Shown here: piece by piece, positions 26,816-37,120 of the stretch | Layout: each line of letters starts with the position of its first letter | How positions within the stretch are numbered: position 1 is the stretch's first letter | Source: Mycobacterium sp. 155 | GTDB lineage: Bacteria; Actinomycetota; Actinomycetes; Mycobacteriales; Mycobacteriaceae | Assembly: GCF_000373905.1 (NCBI RefSeq) | Contig: NZ_KB892705.1 | Coordinates: 3,019,184-3,083,183 of the forward strand | Direction of reading: 5' to 3' | DNA length: 64,000 nucleotides | Notes under the pieces: model-generated | The model's input: the letters and a program-made list of their open reading frames with translations, nothing else | What the model was told of the DNA's origin: nothing | Databases searched by the model: none | Translations under genes and position numbers: made by a program

Positions 26816-28027
26816 CTAGACGCGCTCGATGATGGTGGCCACACCCATGCCGCCGCCGATACACAGCGTGATCAGGGCACGCCGAGCGCCGCGACGCTCC
26901 AGTTCGTCGACCATGGTTCCGGTGATCATGGCGCCCGTGGCGCCCAGCGGGTGGCCCATCGCGATGGCGCCACCGTTGACGTTGAGCTTCTCGTCGGGAA
27001 TGCCCAGATCCTTCTGGAACTTCAGCACCACCGACGCGAACGCCTCGTTGAGCTCGAACAAGTCGATGTCGTCGACCGTCAGGCCGGCACGGTCAAGCAC
27101 CTTGCGGGTGGCCGGGGTCGGGCCGGTGAGCATGATGACGGGATCGGCACCGCTGGTTGCGGTGGCCACGACGCGCGCCCGCGGGGTCAGATTCTGAGCG
27201 CTCCCCGCACTTTCGCTACCGATCAACAGCAGGGCGGCACCGTCGACGATGCCCGAGCTGTTACCGCCGGTGTGCACGTGGTTGATCTTCTCGACCCAGT
27301 GGTACTTCTGCAGCGCCACGTCGTCGAAACCGCCCATCGCACCCAGGCCCTCGAATGCCGACTTCAGCTTGCCCAAGTCAGCCACGGTGGTGCCGGGACG
27401 CATGTGCTCGTCGTGGTCGAGGATGACCAATCCGTTCTGGTCCTTGACCGGGACGACGGACTTGGCGAAGTAGCCGCCGGACCATGCGGCCGCGGCGCGC
27501 TCCTGCGAGCGTGCCGCGTAGGCGTCGACGTCGTCGCGCGAGAAGCCCTCGATGGTGGCGATCAGATCGGCGCCGATGCCCTGCGGCACGAAACCGACGC
27601 GATAGTTGGTCTCCGGGTCCATCGCCCATGCGCCGCCGTCGGAGCCCATCGGAACCCGGCTCATCGATTCGACGCCACCGGCCAGCACCAGGTCGTCCCA
27701 GCCGGAGCGAACCTTCTGGGCAGCCAGGTTGACGGCTTCCAGGCCCGACGCGCAGAAGCGGTTGAGCTGGAACCCACCGGTGGTCTCCGGCAGCTTGGCC
27801 ACCAAAGCCGCGGTGCGGGCGATGTCGCCGCCCTGGTCGCCGACCGGGGACACCACACCCAGGATGACGTCGCTGATCAACGTCTCGTCCAGGTCGGGGT
27901 AACGGCTGCGGATTTCGTCGATCAGACCGACCACCAGGTTGACGGGCTTGACCTCGTTGAGAGCGCCATTGCGCTGTTTCCCACGCGGCGTACGGATCGC
28001 CTCGTAGATGAAGGCTTCTTCGGACAT
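26816..28027 (-). CDS. fadA: Acetyl-CoA acyltransferase FadA (thiolase)
   Basis: 403 residues. The thiolase nucleophile is in [11 protein letters not shown] (about Cys92). The C-terminal active-site blocks are [18 protein letters not shown] and [10 protein letters not shown] with the acid/base cysteine. It performs the last, chain-shortening step of beta-oxidation. It is first in a fadA-fadB operon with 11 bases between genes, the counterpart of Rv0859-Rv0860. A 14-base palindrome lies upstream at 28129. Confidence 0.95.
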   Translation of the reverse strand: MSEEAFIYEAIRTPRGKQRNGALNEVKPVNLVVGLIDEIRSRYPDLDETLISDVILGVVSPVGDQGGDIARTAALVAKLPETTGGFQLNRFCASGLEAVNLAAQKVRSGWDDLVLAGGVESMSRVPMGSDGGAWAMDPETNYRVGFVPQGIGADLIATIEGFSRDDVDAYAARSQERAAAAWSGGYFAKSVVPVKDQNGLVILDHDEHMRPGTTVADLGKLKSAFEGLGAMGGFDDVALQKYHWVEKINHVHTGGNSSGIVDGAALLLIGSESAGSAQNLTPRARVVATATSGADPVIMLTGPTPATRKVLDRAGLTVDDIDLFELNEAFASVVLKFQKDLGIPDEKLNVNGGAIAMGHPLGATGAMITGTMVDELERRGARRALITLCIGGGMGVATIIERV

Positions 28028-28128
28028 GTGTCTGCTCCCTGCCTTGTGCAGTCCAGGTTCAGGTTTTGGTTGTGGATCCGCCGCACGGATACAGACGGAC
28101 CTCTGTCCGCAGCGTAACAGGATTACAA

Positions 28129-28142
28129 ACCAACCTGTTGGT
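28129..28142. promoter_or_regulatory. Palindrome upstream of fadA (putative TetR-type operator)
   Basis: ACCAACCTGTTGGT is a perfect inverted repeat (ACCAAC, CT, GTTGGT) 102 bases before the fadA start and 143 before the aminotransferase. The AAC-NN-GTT centre resembles mycobacterial lipid-metabolism TetR sites, but the outer bases differ from the KstR consensus I know. The cognate regulator is unknown. Confidence 0.55.
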
Positions 28143-28223
28143 CGGGAGATTTAGACCACACGAAACGGTGGCATCGCATCACCGAGCGTGCGTCCAGACC
28201 GCGGATTCGCCGGGTTTCACGGT

Positions 28224-28257
28224 CTCACCGCACACTGGACCTCACCGCACACTGGAC
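28224..28257 (+). repeat. 17-bp tandem duplication in the dapC leader
   Basis: CTCACCGCACACTGGAC occurs twice head to tail (28224-28240 and 28241-28257), 28 bases before the aminotransferase ATG. A TACGCT box between repeat and ATG could be a -10 element, so the duplication falls in the -35 region. It looks like a recent slippage event. Confidence 0.9.
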
Positions 28258-28284
28258 ATCGAACAGCCCCTACGCTCAACGACC

Positions 28285-29493
28285 ATGACTGTCGAGCGGC
28301 TGCGGCCCTATGCCGTCACCATTTTCGCCGAGATGTCGGCGCTGGCCACCGAGCTTGGCGCAGTGAACCTCGGCCAGGGCTTTCCCGACGAGGACGGCCC
28401 GGCCGCGATTCTCAAGGTCGCGCAGGACGCCATCGCCGAGGGCATCAACCAATACCCGCCCGGCCTCGGCATCCCCGCGTTGCGGCAGGCGATCGCCGGA
28501 CAGCGACAGCGCCACTACGGCACTGTCTACGATCCTGACACCGAGGTGCTGGTGACTGTCGGCGCGACCGAGGCCATCGCGGCCTCGGTGATCGGCCTGA
28601 TCGAACCCGGCTCCGAGGTGCTGGTCATCGAGCCGTTCTACGACTCCTACTCCCCCGTGATCGCGATGGCCGGTTGTGTGCGCCGCAACGTCCCGCTGGT
28701 CGCAGACGGACGCGGGTTCGCCATCGACATAGAAGGACTCCGTCGGGCTGTCACTCCACGAACCCGGGCGCTGATCCTCAACTCACCGCACAATCCGACG
28801 GGCTCGGTGGCCTCTGACGCCGAGCTGCGGGCCATCGCCGCGCTGGCGGTCCAGCATGACCTGCTGGTGATCAGCGACGAGGTGTACGAACAGCTGGTCT
28901 ACTCATCGCCCAGCGGGCACCGGCATCTGCCGATCGCCAACTATCCCGGGATGGCCGAACGCACCGTCACCATCTCCAGTGCGGCCAAGATGTTCAATGT
29001 CACCGGATGGAAGATCGGATGGGCTTGCGGCGGTGCTGATCTCATCGCAGGCGTGCGCGCCGCCAAGCAGTACCTGACCTATGTCGGTGGGGCACCGTTT
29101 CAGCCCGCGGTCGCCCACGCGCTGAATCACGAGGACGCCTGGGTGGCCGATCTGCGCGACGCGTATCAGGCCAAACGGGACCGGCTGAGTTCGGCCCTGG
29201 CCGAGATCGGGTTCGAGGTGCACGACAGCCCGGGCACGTACTTCCTGTGCGCCGACCCGCGGCCACTGGGCTACGACGAAAGCAGCGCGTTCTGCGCCGA
29301 GCTACCGCACCGGTCCGGTGTAGCGGCCATTCCGATGGCGGCGTTCTGCAACCCCACCGGAGCCGGGCTGCCGGCGACATCCGGTCAAGCCCCGCACGCC
29401 GACCTGTGGAATCACCTGGTGCGCTTCGCGTTCTGCAAACGCAACGACACCCTTGACGAGGCGATCCGCCGCCTGCAGGTGCTCAAGCCGTGA
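28285..29493 (+). CDS. dapC: PLP aminotransferase, probable N-succinyldiaminopimelate aminotransferase
   Basis: 402 residues, fold-type I class I/II aminotransferase. The N-terminal substrate lid is LGQGFPDEDGP, NSPHNPTGS binds the carboxylate, and SSAAKMFNVTGWKIG contains the PLP lysine (Lys235). Order and length match Rv0858c, which is named DapC and acts in lysine/diaminopimelate synthesis. Specificity in this subgroup (kynurenine or methionine aminotransferases are close) cannot be fixed from sequence. The start is ATG 28285, likely leaderless. Confidence 0.85.
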   Translation: MTVERLRPYAVTIFAEMSALATELGAVNLGQGFPDEDGPAAILKVAQDAIAEGINQYPPGLGIPALRQAIAGQRQRHYGTVYDPDTEVLVTVGATEAIAASVIGLIEPGSEVLVIEPFYDSYSPVIAMAGCVRRNVPLVADGRGFAIDIEGLRRAVTPRTRALILNSPHNPTGSVASDAELRAIAALAVQHDLLVISDEVYEQLVYSSPSGHRHLPIANYPGMAERTVTISSAAKMFNVTGWKIGWACGGADLIAGVRAAKQYLTYVGGAPFQPAVAHALNHEDAWVADLRDAYQAKRDRLSSALAEIGFEVHDSPGTYFLCADPRPLGYDESSAFCAELPHRSGVAAIPMAAFCNPTGAGLPATSGQAPHADLWNHLVRFAFCKRNDTLDEAIRRLQVLKP

Positions 29494-29521
29494 ACCGCTA
29501 GCGGTCTGCGGCCACCATTTT

Positions 29522-30415
29522 CTAACTGCCGGTTTCCGCCGATCCGCGGGCGACGATCACGGGCACCTGCACCGATTCGACCACGGCCGCGCTCACCGAA
29601 CCGAGCATCATGCCGACGAATCCGCCCCTGCCCCGGCACCCCACTACGACCAGTTGCGCCCCTTCGGACTGCTCCACCAACTGCTGTGCGGGCCGGTCGC
29701 GCATCAGCTCGCGCCGCACCACCACGTCGGGATAGCGCTCGCACCAGCCGGCCAGCTGTTCGGAGACCGCACGATCCTCGCGGGGTTTGAGATCGGTCCA
29801 TTTGACGTCCGGAAACTCGTAGTCCACGTCGTTCCACGTGTGCACCACGACAAGTTCGACTCCACGCCGCGACGCCTCGTCGAAGGCAATCTCGGTGGCC
29901 AGTTCCGACGCGGGTGACCCGTCGACGCCGACCACGATCGGTGCGTCGTCTCGGGGCTTCTGACCGTCGCGGATCACGACGACGGGGCAGTGCGCATGCC
30001 GAATCAGGCTCGAGCTGACCGAGCCGAGCACACGCCGGCTCCATTTGCCGAGACCTCGGCTGCCGATAACCAGCAGATCGGCATGCCGCGCACGGTCGAC
30101 GAGCGTACCGACCGAGTTGCCGGAAACGATCTCGCTGCTTATGTGCAACGGTTCACCACCAGCGGTGACCTTGTTCGCGACGTCCCGCGCCGCAGCCACG
30201 ATCTCCTGTCCGCGCTTTTCCTGCCCGGTCCAGTAATCGTCGGGCAAGCCCATGTCGAGCCAGGCCGGCGCGGCCGCCATCGGCAGCACATGGATGAACG
30301 TCAGTGGGACACGGCGCAGGGCAGCGTCGCGCGCGGCCCACGCCACGGCCGCATCGGACGACGAGGATCCATCGACCCCGACCACGATGCCATGCCGAAC
30401 CGGTGCTTCGGACAT
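29522..30415 (-). CDS. Universal stress protein, two-domain
   Basis: 297 residues with two tandem Usp domains. Each has the ATP-binding pattern: GVDGSSSSD and GSRGLGKWSRRVLGSVSSSL in the first, GVDGSPASE and GCRGRGGFVGMMLGSVSAAV in the second. Mycobacterial two-domain Usps bind ATP or cAMP and are induced in hypoxia by DosR. AAGGAG lies well placed before ATG 30415. A second, more divergent Usp gene is 26 bases upstream, so both form an operon. Confidence 0.93.
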   Translation of the reverse strand: MSEAPVRHGIVVGVDGSSSSDAAVAWAARDAALRRVPLTFIHVLPMAAAPAWLDMGLPDDYWTGQEKRGQEIVAAARDVANKVTAGGEPLHISSEIVSGNSVGTLVDRARHADLLVIGSRGLGKWSRRVLGSVSSSLIRHAHCPVVVIRDGQKPRDDAPIVVGVDGSPASELATEIAFDEASRRGVELVVVHTWNDVDYEFPDVKWTDLKPREDRAVSEQLAGWCERYPDVVVRRELMRDRPAQQLVEQSEGAQLVVVGCRGRGGFVGMMLGSVSAAVVESVQVPVIVARGSAETGS

Positions 30416-30441
30416 CTGAATCTCCTTTGCTCGTAAAGGCT

Positions 30442-31335
30442 TTACAACTGATCGGCGGCGCGACAGATCAGCACCGGCACCGAGCTGTGATGCAGCATGT
30501 TGAGGCTGGTAGACCCGAGCACAGTGCCGGCCACCGCATTGCGGCCCCTGGTTCCCACCGCGATGAGCTGAGCGTCGGCGGCATGCTGAAACACTGCCTT
30601 GGCCGGAGACACCGCTTCGACAAAGCACTTCGCGTCGACCGACGGGTGCGTCCTGTTCGCGATGTCGACAGTTTCGGCCAAGGAAACCAGTTCGGCGGCT
30701 TCGAGGCCTTCCCAGTCGATCAGGAACGGGATCGTGACCCCCGCTTCGGCGGGCGGTGTCAGCGACAGCGAGCGCACCGCCGTGATGTCGGCCCCGAACC
30801 TGTCCGCGAACTCGAACGCCGCACCCAACGCCGCGACCGCGGAGTGGCTGTCATCTACTCCCACGACGACCGGGCTCTCATCCGGTGCGACCCGATCCCC
30901 TCGAAACGCCACCATGGGGCACGCTGCCCGCGTCGCCACAGCCAGTGAGACGGAGCCGAGCAGCAGCGCTGCGGCCGGCGTAACCGGCTTGCCGCCCAAC
31001 ACCACCAGGCGTGCTCCACGACTGGCTGCGACGAGCGCCTCGTCGGCAGGCTCGTCCACCGAAGCCGTCGTGATCGCGAGCACCGGCCGGTCCGATCGAA
31101 CGGCGTCGGCAGCGGCCTTGAGGTAGAGGTCGGCGCAATCTCGCTGGTACGACATCATGGCCGCGGTGATCGCGGCAACGCTCAAGCTCAGGTTGCGGCC
31201 GATGGTCGGCAGCGCATACACGATCTGCAGTGGCGCGCCGTACCGGTCGGCGACTGCGCCCGCCCACCGAGCGGCGTTGATCGCCGAGTCACTGCCATCG
31301 ATTCCAACGACGACGGGTCCATCCGAGGAAACCAT
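30442..31335 (-). CDS. Universal stress protein, two-domain (second copy)
   Basis: 297 residues, two Usp domains. The first has GIDGSDSAI but its later phosphate loop is degenerate (VVLGGKPVTPAAALLLGSVS), lacking the G-2X-G spacing. The second keeps GVDDSHSAV and GTRGRNAVAGTVLGSTSLNM. So only the second domain is likely to bind ATP. It heads a two-gene Usp operon. The paralogues are clearly diverged, so the duplication is old. Confidence 0.9.
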   Translation of the reverse strand: MVSSDGPVVVGIDGSDSAINAARWAGAVADRYGAPLQIVYALPTIGRNLSLSVAAITAAMMSYQRDCADLYLKAAADAVRSDRPVLAITTASVDEPADEALVAASRGARLVVLGGKPVTPAAALLLGSVSLAVATRAACPMVAFRGDRVAPDESPVVVGVDDSHSAVAALGAAFEFADRFGADITAVRSLSLTPPAEAGVTIPFLIDWEGLEAAELVSLAETVDIANRTHPSVDAKCFVEAVSPAKAVFQHAADAQLIAVGTRGRNAVAGTVLGSTSLNMLHHSSVPVLICRAADQL

Positions 31336-31394
31336 GCCCCCATACTCGCCGCGGCCCTGCGACCGTGGCAGGGCCGAAGGTCCCTATAGCGGGC

Positions 31395-32477
31395 TCAATC
31401 CCAGCCGATGTTCTCGATCGCCGTGGTGACCTTGGGCGGTGTTCCCGGCGGGCCCGCGGGCGTACGGGAGAACCGGGGTGCCGGTGCAGCTTGGTCGACG
31501 CCATCGATCGACACCAGCGTCGAGCGGGCTCGCAGATGTCCGTTGTTCGCAGCCTCACCCCAAGTCAGCACGGGCGTCACGCAGGCATCGGAGCCCGCGA
31601 AGATCTCGGTCCATTCGTCGCGGGTCTTGGTGGCGAAGCGTTCGGTGAAGATCGCCCGCATCTCGTCGTAGCGGGCCAGCTCGAACTGTCCGGGAATGTC
31701 GTCTGCGGCCAGCCCGAGCCCGGCCACCAACTGAGCGAAGAACTGCGGCTCGATCGATCCGACCGCCATGTATCCACCGTCGGAGGTCTCGTAAGTCCGG
31801 TAGTACGGCGCGCCACCGTCGAGCAGGAACGATTCTCGCTGATCGCGCAGTGAGCCCGTGGCCCGCATGGTCCACATCATCTGGGCGAGCATGCTGACAC
31901 CGTCGACCATCGCGGCGTCGATCACCTGGCCCCTACCTGAGCGTTCCCGCTCGTACAGCGCGGTGACGATGCCGATGAGCACCAGCATCGAACCGCCGCC
32001 GAAGTCGGCGACCAGGTTCAGCGGTGCCACCGGTGGCCTGTCCCGGTAGCCGATCGCACTCAGCACGCCTGTCTGCGACAGGTAGTTGATGTCGTGTCCG
32101 GCCGTCTGCGCCAATGGACCGTCTTGGCCCCAGCCCGTGATGCGCGCGAAAATCAGCCTCGGGTTGACGGCCTGGCACTCCTGCGGCCCGATCCCAAGCC
32201 GCTCGCAGGTGCCCGGACGGAAACAGTCCAGCAGCACATCGGCTTTCGCGGCCAGGTCCAGCAGCTTGTCGGGTTGCGCTTTCACGTCGAGATCCACGAT
32301 GCGCTTACCGCGGTGGAGCAGGTCCACGTCCTCGGCGGGCATGGTCAACCCGCCCGGGCGGCGCACCCGCACCACGTCGGCGCCCAGATCGGCCAGCATC
32401 ATCGCGGCGTGCGGCCCGGGGCCGATACCACCGAGTTCGACGACTCTCACTCCATCCAAGGGGCCTGTGTTGGTCAT
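31395..32477 (-). CDS. far: Alpha-methylacyl-CoA racemase / CoA-transferase family III
   Basis: 360 residues. The N-terminus ([20 protein letters not shown], then [17 protein letters not shown]) and the blocks [12 protein letters not shown] and [20 protein letters not shown] are those of the mycobacterial Mcr/Far proteins. Conserved His and Asp residues for proton exchange lie in the last block. It inverts the 2-methyl stereocentre of branched acyl-CoAs so that they can enter beta-oxidation. It corresponds to Rv0855. ATG 32477 is 18 bases from the divergent decarboxylase start. Confidence 0.9.
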   Translation of the reverse strand: MTNTGPLDGVRVVELGGIGPGPHAAMMLADLGADVVRVRRPGGLTMPAEDVDLLHRGKRIVDLDVKAQPDKLLDLAAKADVLLDCFRPGTCERLGIGPQECQAVNPRLIFARITGWGQDGPLAQTAGHDINYLSQTGVLSAIGYRDRPPVAPLNLVADFGGGSMLVLIGIVTALYERERSGRGQVIDAAMVDGVSMLAQMMWTMRATGSLRDQRESFLLDGGAPYYRTYETSDGGYMAVGSIEPQFFAQLVAGLGLAADDIPGQFELARYDEMRAIFTERFATKTRDEWTEIFAGSDACVTPVLTWGEAANNGHLRARSTLVSIDGVDQAAPAPRFSRTPAGPPGTPPKVTTAIENIGWD

Positions 32478-32495
32478 GCGAGGCACACTAACGCC

Positions 32496-34172
32496 ATGAC
32501 CGAAAACGCCTACACGGTCGGCGACTATCTGTTGGACCGGCTGGCCGAGCTCGGGGTGACCGAGATCTTCGGTGTGCCCGGCGACTACCAGCTGGAGTTC
32601 CTCGACCATGTCCTTGCCCATCCCGATGTGCGCTGGGTCGGTGGCGCGAACGAACTCAACGCCGGGTACGCCGCCGACGGGTATGGCCGGTTGCGCGGGA
32701 TGGCGGCACTGGTGACGACGTTCGGCGTGGGTGAGCTGTCGGCGGCCAACGCCGTGGCGGGCAGCTTTGCCGAACATGTTCCCGTGGTGCACATCGTGGG
32801 TGCGCCGTCCAAGGACACCCAGGGGGCCCGGCGCATCGTGCACCACACGCTCGGTGACGGCGATTTCGAGCATTTCCTGCGGATCAGCCGTGAAATCACC
32901 TGTGCCCAAGCAAATCTGGCGCCAGCGACGGCGACCCGCGAGATCGACCGCGTGCTCTCGGAGGTGCGTGAGCAGAAGCGACCGGGCTACCTGCTGATCG
33001 CCACCGATGTGGCCCGCTTCCCCACCGAACCACCGGCCGCTCCCCTGCCGCGCTACACCGGCGGCACCAGCCCGCGGGCGCTGGCACTGTTCACCGCGGC
33101 CGCGGCCGAACTCATCGGCGATCACCGGGTCTCGGTGCTGGCCGACTTCCTGGTGCACCGGTTGGGTTGTGTCAGAGAACTCAACGCACTGCTGGACGCG
33201 GACGTCGTGCCGCATGCCACCCTGATGTGGGGCAAGAGTCTGGTGGACGAGAGCTCGCCGAATTACGTCGGCATCTATGCCGGTGCGGCCAGCGAGGATT
33301 CGGTGCGCGAGGTGATCGAGGGCGCGCCCGTGCTGGTGACGGCGGGGGTGCTCTTCACCGACATGGTCAGCGGATTTTTCAGTCAGCGCATCGACCCGGC
33401 TCGCACCATCGACATCGGTGCCAACCAGAGCGTGATCGCCGGCCAGGTGTATGCGCCGTTGGACATGGCCGCCGCCCTCGAGGCCATCGCCGCGATACTG
33501 TCCGAACGCGGGATCACGTCACCGGAACTGCCTCCGCCGCCCTCGCCCACCCCGGCCGCGGTGCCGGCCCGCGAAGCATCTCTCACCCAGGAGGCATTGT
33601 GGGACAGGCTTTCTCAAGCCCTTACTCCGGGCAACGTGGTACTCGCCGATCAGGGGACGTCGTTCTACGGGATGGCCGGGCACCGGTTGCCGTCCGGAGT
33701 CACGTTCATCGGCCAGCCGCTGTGGGGGTCGATCGGCTACACCCTGCCCGCCGCGCTCGGGGCCGGGCTGGCCGACCGCAACCGGCGCACGGTGCTACTG
33801 ATCGGTGACGGCGCGGCCCAGCTGACCGTGCAGGAACTCGGGGCCTTCAGCCGGGAGGACCTGGCCCCAGTCGTGGTGGTAGTCAACAACGATGGCTACA
33901 CGGTGGAACGCGCGATCCACGGCGTGACCGCACCATACAACGACATCGCCGTGTGGCGCTGGGCCGATCTACCCGCCGCGCTGGGAGTGGCTGACGCACT
34001 GACCTTCCGCGTGGCTACCTGCGGTGAGCTCGACGATGCGCTCAGCGCGGCGGCCGGCACCCGTGACCGCATGGTGTTCATCGAGGCCCTGGTGCCCCGG
34101 CTGGACATTCCGCCGTTGCTGGCCGAGCTCGCGCAGTCGGCATCGGCAGCAAATTCGCGCGGGGCGTCCTAA
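32496..34172 (+). CDS. kdc: Thiamine-diphosphate-dependent alpha-keto acid decarboxylase
   Basis: 558 residues in three domains. The N-terminal PYR domain has [19 protein letters not shown] and the catalytic-type Glu in [14 protein letters not shown]. The C-terminal PP domain has [20 protein letters not shown], reaching [11 protein letters not shown], the Mg/ThDP motif. Rv0853c, the counterpart, decarboxylates branched-chain and aromatic 2-keto acids. The very short divergent promoter (18 bases) shared with far implies leaderless transcripts on at least one side. Confidence 0.92.
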   Translation: MTENAYTVGDYLLDRLAELGVTEIFGVPGDYQLEFLDHVLAHPDVRWVGGANELNAGYAADGYGRLRGMAALVTTFGVGELSAANAVAGSFAEHVPVVHIVGAPSKDTQGARRIVHHTLGDGDFEHFLRISREITCAQANLAPATATREIDRVLSEVREQKRPGYLLIATDVARFPTEPPAAPLPRYTGGTSPRALALFTAAAAELIGDHRVSVLADFLVHRLGCVRELNALLDADVVPHATLMWGKSLVDESSPNYVGIYAGAASEDSVREVIEGAPVLVTAGVLFTDMVSGFFSQRIDPARTIDIGANQSVIAGQVYAPLDMAAALEAIAAILSERGITSPELPPPPSPTPAAVPAREASLTQEALWDRLSQALTPGNVVLADQGTSFYGMAGHRLPSGVTFIGQPLWGSIGYTLPAALGAGLADRNRRTVLLIGDGAAQLTVQELGAFSREDLAPVVVVVNNDGYTVERAIHGVTAPYNDIAVWRWADLPAALGVADALTFRVATCGELDDALSAAAGTRDRMVFIEALVPRLDIPPLLAELAQSASAANSRGAS

Positions 34173-34242
34173 CGGCCGATGTCACATCCTGCGGCGCGTC
34201 GCGGTGTCCAGACGGGCGCAGCAGCGGCGCGCCCGCTGGCGA

Positions 34243-35202
34243 TTACCCCTGGCGGAACCGTTGGGCCAGTTGCTCGTCGGCCTCCCACCACAGTTTCGGC
34301 GGCGCAGGTTCTTCGGCGGCGGCAGGCTCGTACGCGTCGTCGGCGGCGACCGCGCTCTCGGATTCGGCCCGGTCCAACTCGGCATCTACCTCGGCGGCGC
34401 GCGCCTTCTCGTCGGCCGACAATGCGCGCATCAGCACAATCAAGAACGGCACCCCCAGGACATCGCCGAGGATCCACAGGACACCTGCGCCGATCACTTG
34501 GTCCATCCGTAGGCTCGGGCCCCAATCCCGTTGCAGCGCGGTATAGTACGCCGGTGCGATCAAGGGCCCCAGCCACAGCACGATGCCCAGGACGCCGTCG
34601 CCGATCGACTCCACCACGCTGATCAGCAGCGAGATCAGCTGCGAGTAACGTCTGGGTACCGGATCGGCCTGCAGGCGGGCGTAGAAGTAGCCGAACCCGA
34701 TGGTCGTCAATAAGATTCGAGTCGCAGCGGCCACGACGGGCTGCTGCAGCGCGGCTGTGTACCACGGCGTCAGGTACAGCAGCCACGGCGTGCCCAACAT
34801 GGCGATCGACGTGGTAGCCGGGTGCAGCAGGACCCGGGCGAGCCGGCCGGCAAGCAGCCGGTCGAGCCGGCCCTGTCCTGCGGGGCTCAGGGCGCCGCGC
34901 AGCACGGTGACAGGGGTCGCCGACGCCAAGAAGAACGGCACCACCAGCAGCAGGAGCACCACCTGCAGCGCCCGCACCCAAAACAGCACGTATGCGTAGA
35001 CCCCGATCATGCTGACCGTGGCCAGCAGCCAGAGCACCATGGAAACGCCGAAACACCACACGGGCCGGCCACGCAGACCTCTACGTCGCACGCACCAGCC
35101 GTAGCCGGCGACCAGCGCCAGCACCACGACCACCGACACCGCGTCGAATTGCCACGACGTCAGGACAGCCTGCAATGTCAGAGGTCCGACCTCGGTTCGC
35201 AT
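34243..35202 (-). CDS. CtaG-type cytochrome c oxidase assembly factor-like membrane protein
   Basis: 319 residues with about seven membrane helices between 15 and 265 and a charged, acidic tail (AADDAYEPAAAEEPAPP). The pattern with LLVVPFFLASATPVTVLRGALS, LLYLTPWYTAAL and IGDGVLGIVLWL fits the Caa3_CtaG family. Members help copper delivery to haem-copper oxidases or copper tolerance. No histidine-rich copper site stands out, so the role is open. It ends 70 bases from the convergent decarboxylase. Confidence 0.82.
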   Translation of the reverse strand: MRTEVGPLTLQAVLTSWQFDAVSVVVVLALVAGYGWCVRRRGLRGRPVWCFGVSMVLWLLATVSMIGVYAYVLFWVRALQVVLLLLVVPFFLASATPVTVLRGALSPAGQGRLDRLLAGRLARVLLHPATTSIAMLGTPWLLYLTPWYTAALQQPVVAAATRILLTTIGFGYFYARLQADPVPRRYSQLISLLISVVESIGDGVLGIVLWLGPLIAPAYYTALQRDWGPSLRMDQVIGAGVLWILGDVLGVPFLIVLMRALSADEKARAAEVDAELDRAESESAVAADDAYEPAAAEEPAPPKLWWEADEQLAQRFRQG

Positions 35203-35299
35203 GGGCGACAGTATGCGACCGGTACCTGTCAGTCTGCCGTGCGTCGACTGTCAGGCGGCGTTGATCCGGAGATGAAGGGTGATGCCGTCGGATGCGCCG

Positions 35300-36148
35300 C
35301 TACCGCCTCGCCTGAGTCCGGGCCCGCAACCGGGACTGCGCGAAGCCGATCACGTCGTAGTAGTGGGTGGGCGCGATCCGGGCCAGCGCGTCGAACACGT
35401 ACGCGTCCGGCCCCACCAGGATGCGCGCCTTGCCGGCCTCGACACCTCGATGGATGATCTCGGCGGCCTTGTCCGGCTGGGTCAGGGTGATCGCGGAGAA
35501 CTCGTCGGCTATCTGAGACTGGTTGCGGCCCCGGCCTTCCGGGTCTTTGCGGAAGCGGGCATTACGCACGATATTGGTGTCGATGCCGCCCGGGTGCACG
35601 TTGACGGCCGTCACCCCGGTGCCCCGCAGTTCCTGCCGCAACGCGTCGGTGAACCCGCGGACAGCGAATTTCGCTGAGCAGTATGCACTTTGGCTCGGCA
35701 TTCCGACCAACCCGAAGACACTTGAGGTGTTGACGATCACGCCTTCGTCCTGCTCGACCAGAATCGGCAGGAACGCCCGCGTCCCATTGACCACGCCGTG
35801 AAAGTTGATGTCCCACAACCACTGGTCATCCTCCGGCACGGCGTCGAGCACAGTCGAGGCGACCGCGACGCCGGCGTTGTTGAATACTGCGCCGAGTGGT
35901 TGCGGGGCCCAGTCGGCCACCTCATCGGCGAACGCTCGTTGATCGTCCGCGTCCCGCACGTCGAGCACGCGGGTCAGCACCGGGCCAGACAGGCTTGCCT
36001 CCGTCTCCTTGAGGCTCAGCTCATCGACGTCGGCGATCGCCACCGGACAGGAATGCACTGAAAGGCGTTGGGCCAGGGCCCTCCCGATGCCGGAGGCGGC
36101 TCCGGTGATGACGACCGTGCGGCCGCTGATGGTTCGACGCTTGCTCAC
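35300..36148 (-). CDS. Short-chain dehydrogenase/reductase (Rv0851c-like)
   Basis: 282 residues, classical SDR. The cofactor loop is TGAASGIGRAL, then NNAGVAVAS, the catalytic Ser in NTSSVFGL and the YCSAKFAV Tyr-Lys pair, followed by HPGGIDTNI. The Asp after strand 2 (ADVDE) favours NAD over NADP. The GTG at 36146-36148 is used because it overlaps the upstream hydrolase stop (GTGA) and has AAGGAG before it. A TTG further upstream would lie inside that gene. Confidence 0.9.
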   Translation of the reverse strand: MSKRRTISGRTVVITGAASGIGRALAQRLSVHSCPVAIADVDELSLKETEASLSGPVLTRVLDVRDADDQRAFADEVADWAPQPLGAVFNNAGVAVASTVLDAVPEDDQWLWDINFHGVVNGTRAFLPILVEQDEGVIVNTSSVFGLVGMPSQSAYCSAKFAVRGFTDALRQELRGTGVTAVNVHPGGIDTNIVRNARFRKDPEGRGRNQSQIADEFSAITLTQPDKAAEIIHRGVEAGKARILVGPDAYVFDALARIAPTHYYDVIGFAQSRLRARTQARR

Positions 36149-37029
36149 AGGTGCTCCTTGGTGTGCTTCGTGATGAGGTCTGCCAGCTGGTTCCAAGCGC
36201 CGCGCGGCAGGTCGTGTCCCATACCGACGATGGTTTCCAGGTGCGCGCCCCGGATCGCTCTGGCGGTCGCCGCGCCGCCGGTGGGGTGCACCATCCGGTC
36301 ACGGTCACCGTGGATCACCAGTGTCGGAACGTCGATCTGCGCCAGTTCGGCGGTCCGGTCACCGGAGGCGAAGATGCCCGCCAGTTGGCGTGGTGTCCCC
36401 GCAGTCGACGGGTCGCGATCCCAGTCGGCGCCGGCCTTTTCCCGCACCCATTCCTCGTCGAACGGGAATCCATGCGAGCCGATGTGCCGGAATATCCCGA
36501 CTGCGTTATCCACCGCCTCGGCGCGGGTGCGCGGCGGCCGGGTGGTGACCATGCGCCGCCACGTCGACAACGCGGGCCTGCCGATCCGCGGCGCACCGGT
36601 GGTGGACATGATCGACGTCAGCGTCCGCACGCGGCCCGGGTAGTGCGCGGTGACGGTCTGGGCGATCATTCCGCCCATCGACACTCCGACCAGATGGGCG
36701 TCCGCGAAGCCCAGTGCATCCAACAAGCCCACGGTGTCGCGGGCCATGTCGCCGAGGTGGTATTGCCGAGAATCGTTGCCGCCCCTCATGATTGCCACGG
36801 GGCGCGGTGGGCGGAAGGGCATGTGGGTGGACCGGCCGACGTCGCGGTTGTCGAACCGGGTGACGTGGCAGCCTCGCGCGACGAGCTCGGAAACCAGACC
36901 GTTCGGCCAGGAGTGCAGCTGCTGCCCCAGCCCGGAGATCAATACCAGGGGCGGGTCGGCCGGATCCCCGAACTGCTCGTAGCACAACGCGATTCCGCCA
37001 CCCACGTCGACGATGTGCTGCTCTGTCAT
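36145..37029 (-). CDS. Alpha/beta-hydrolase
   Basis: 294 residues. LVLISGLGQQLHSWP carries the oxyanion region, GVSMGGMIAQ is the nucleophile elbow, GDRDRMVHP holds the acid and GMGHDLPRG the catalytic His. It resembles the aclacinomycin methylesterase/3-oxoadipate enol-lactonase-like group; substrate unknown. GAGGAGG precedes the ATG at 37029. It is coupled to the SDR by a 4-base overlap, so the two may act on the same compound. Confidence 0.9.
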   Translation of the reverse strand: MTEQHIVDVGGGIALCYEQFGDPADPPLVLISGLGQQLHSWPNGLVSELVARGCHVTRFDNRDVGRSTHMPFRPPRPVAIMRGGNDSRQYHLGDMARDTVGLLDALGFADAHLVGVSMGGMIAQTVTAHYPGRVRTLTSIMSTTGAPRIGRPALSTWRRMVTTRPPRTRAEAVDNAVGIFRHIGSHGFPFDEEWVREKAGADWDRDPSTAGTPRQLAGIFASGDRTAELAQIDVPTLVIHGDRDRMVHPTGGAATARAIRGAHLETIVGMGHDLPRGAWNQLADLITKHTKEHL

Positions 37030-37120
37030 GCCGAAACCTCCTCGGTACTGCAAGGTACCGGCCACGGTACGCGCCGGTACCGGCACGCGCAAGAATTGCG
37101 GGTAGAGCCCCCGGGCAGCG

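Noticed and set aside
25077..26819. Long open frame (580 codons) antisense to fadB
   Set aside because: It lies opposite a fully recognisable FadB with all its motifs. Long antisense frames are expected in high-GC coding DNA, and its translation has no known domain.
32094..32495. N-terminal extension of the keto acid decarboxylase
   Set aside because: The frame is open but runs antisense through the far gene. The family start [13 protein letters not shown] at 32496 is clear.
31395..33215. Longer racemase reading frame up to 33215
   Set aside because: The extra 245 codons are antisense to the decarboxylase. The family N-terminus starts at 32477.
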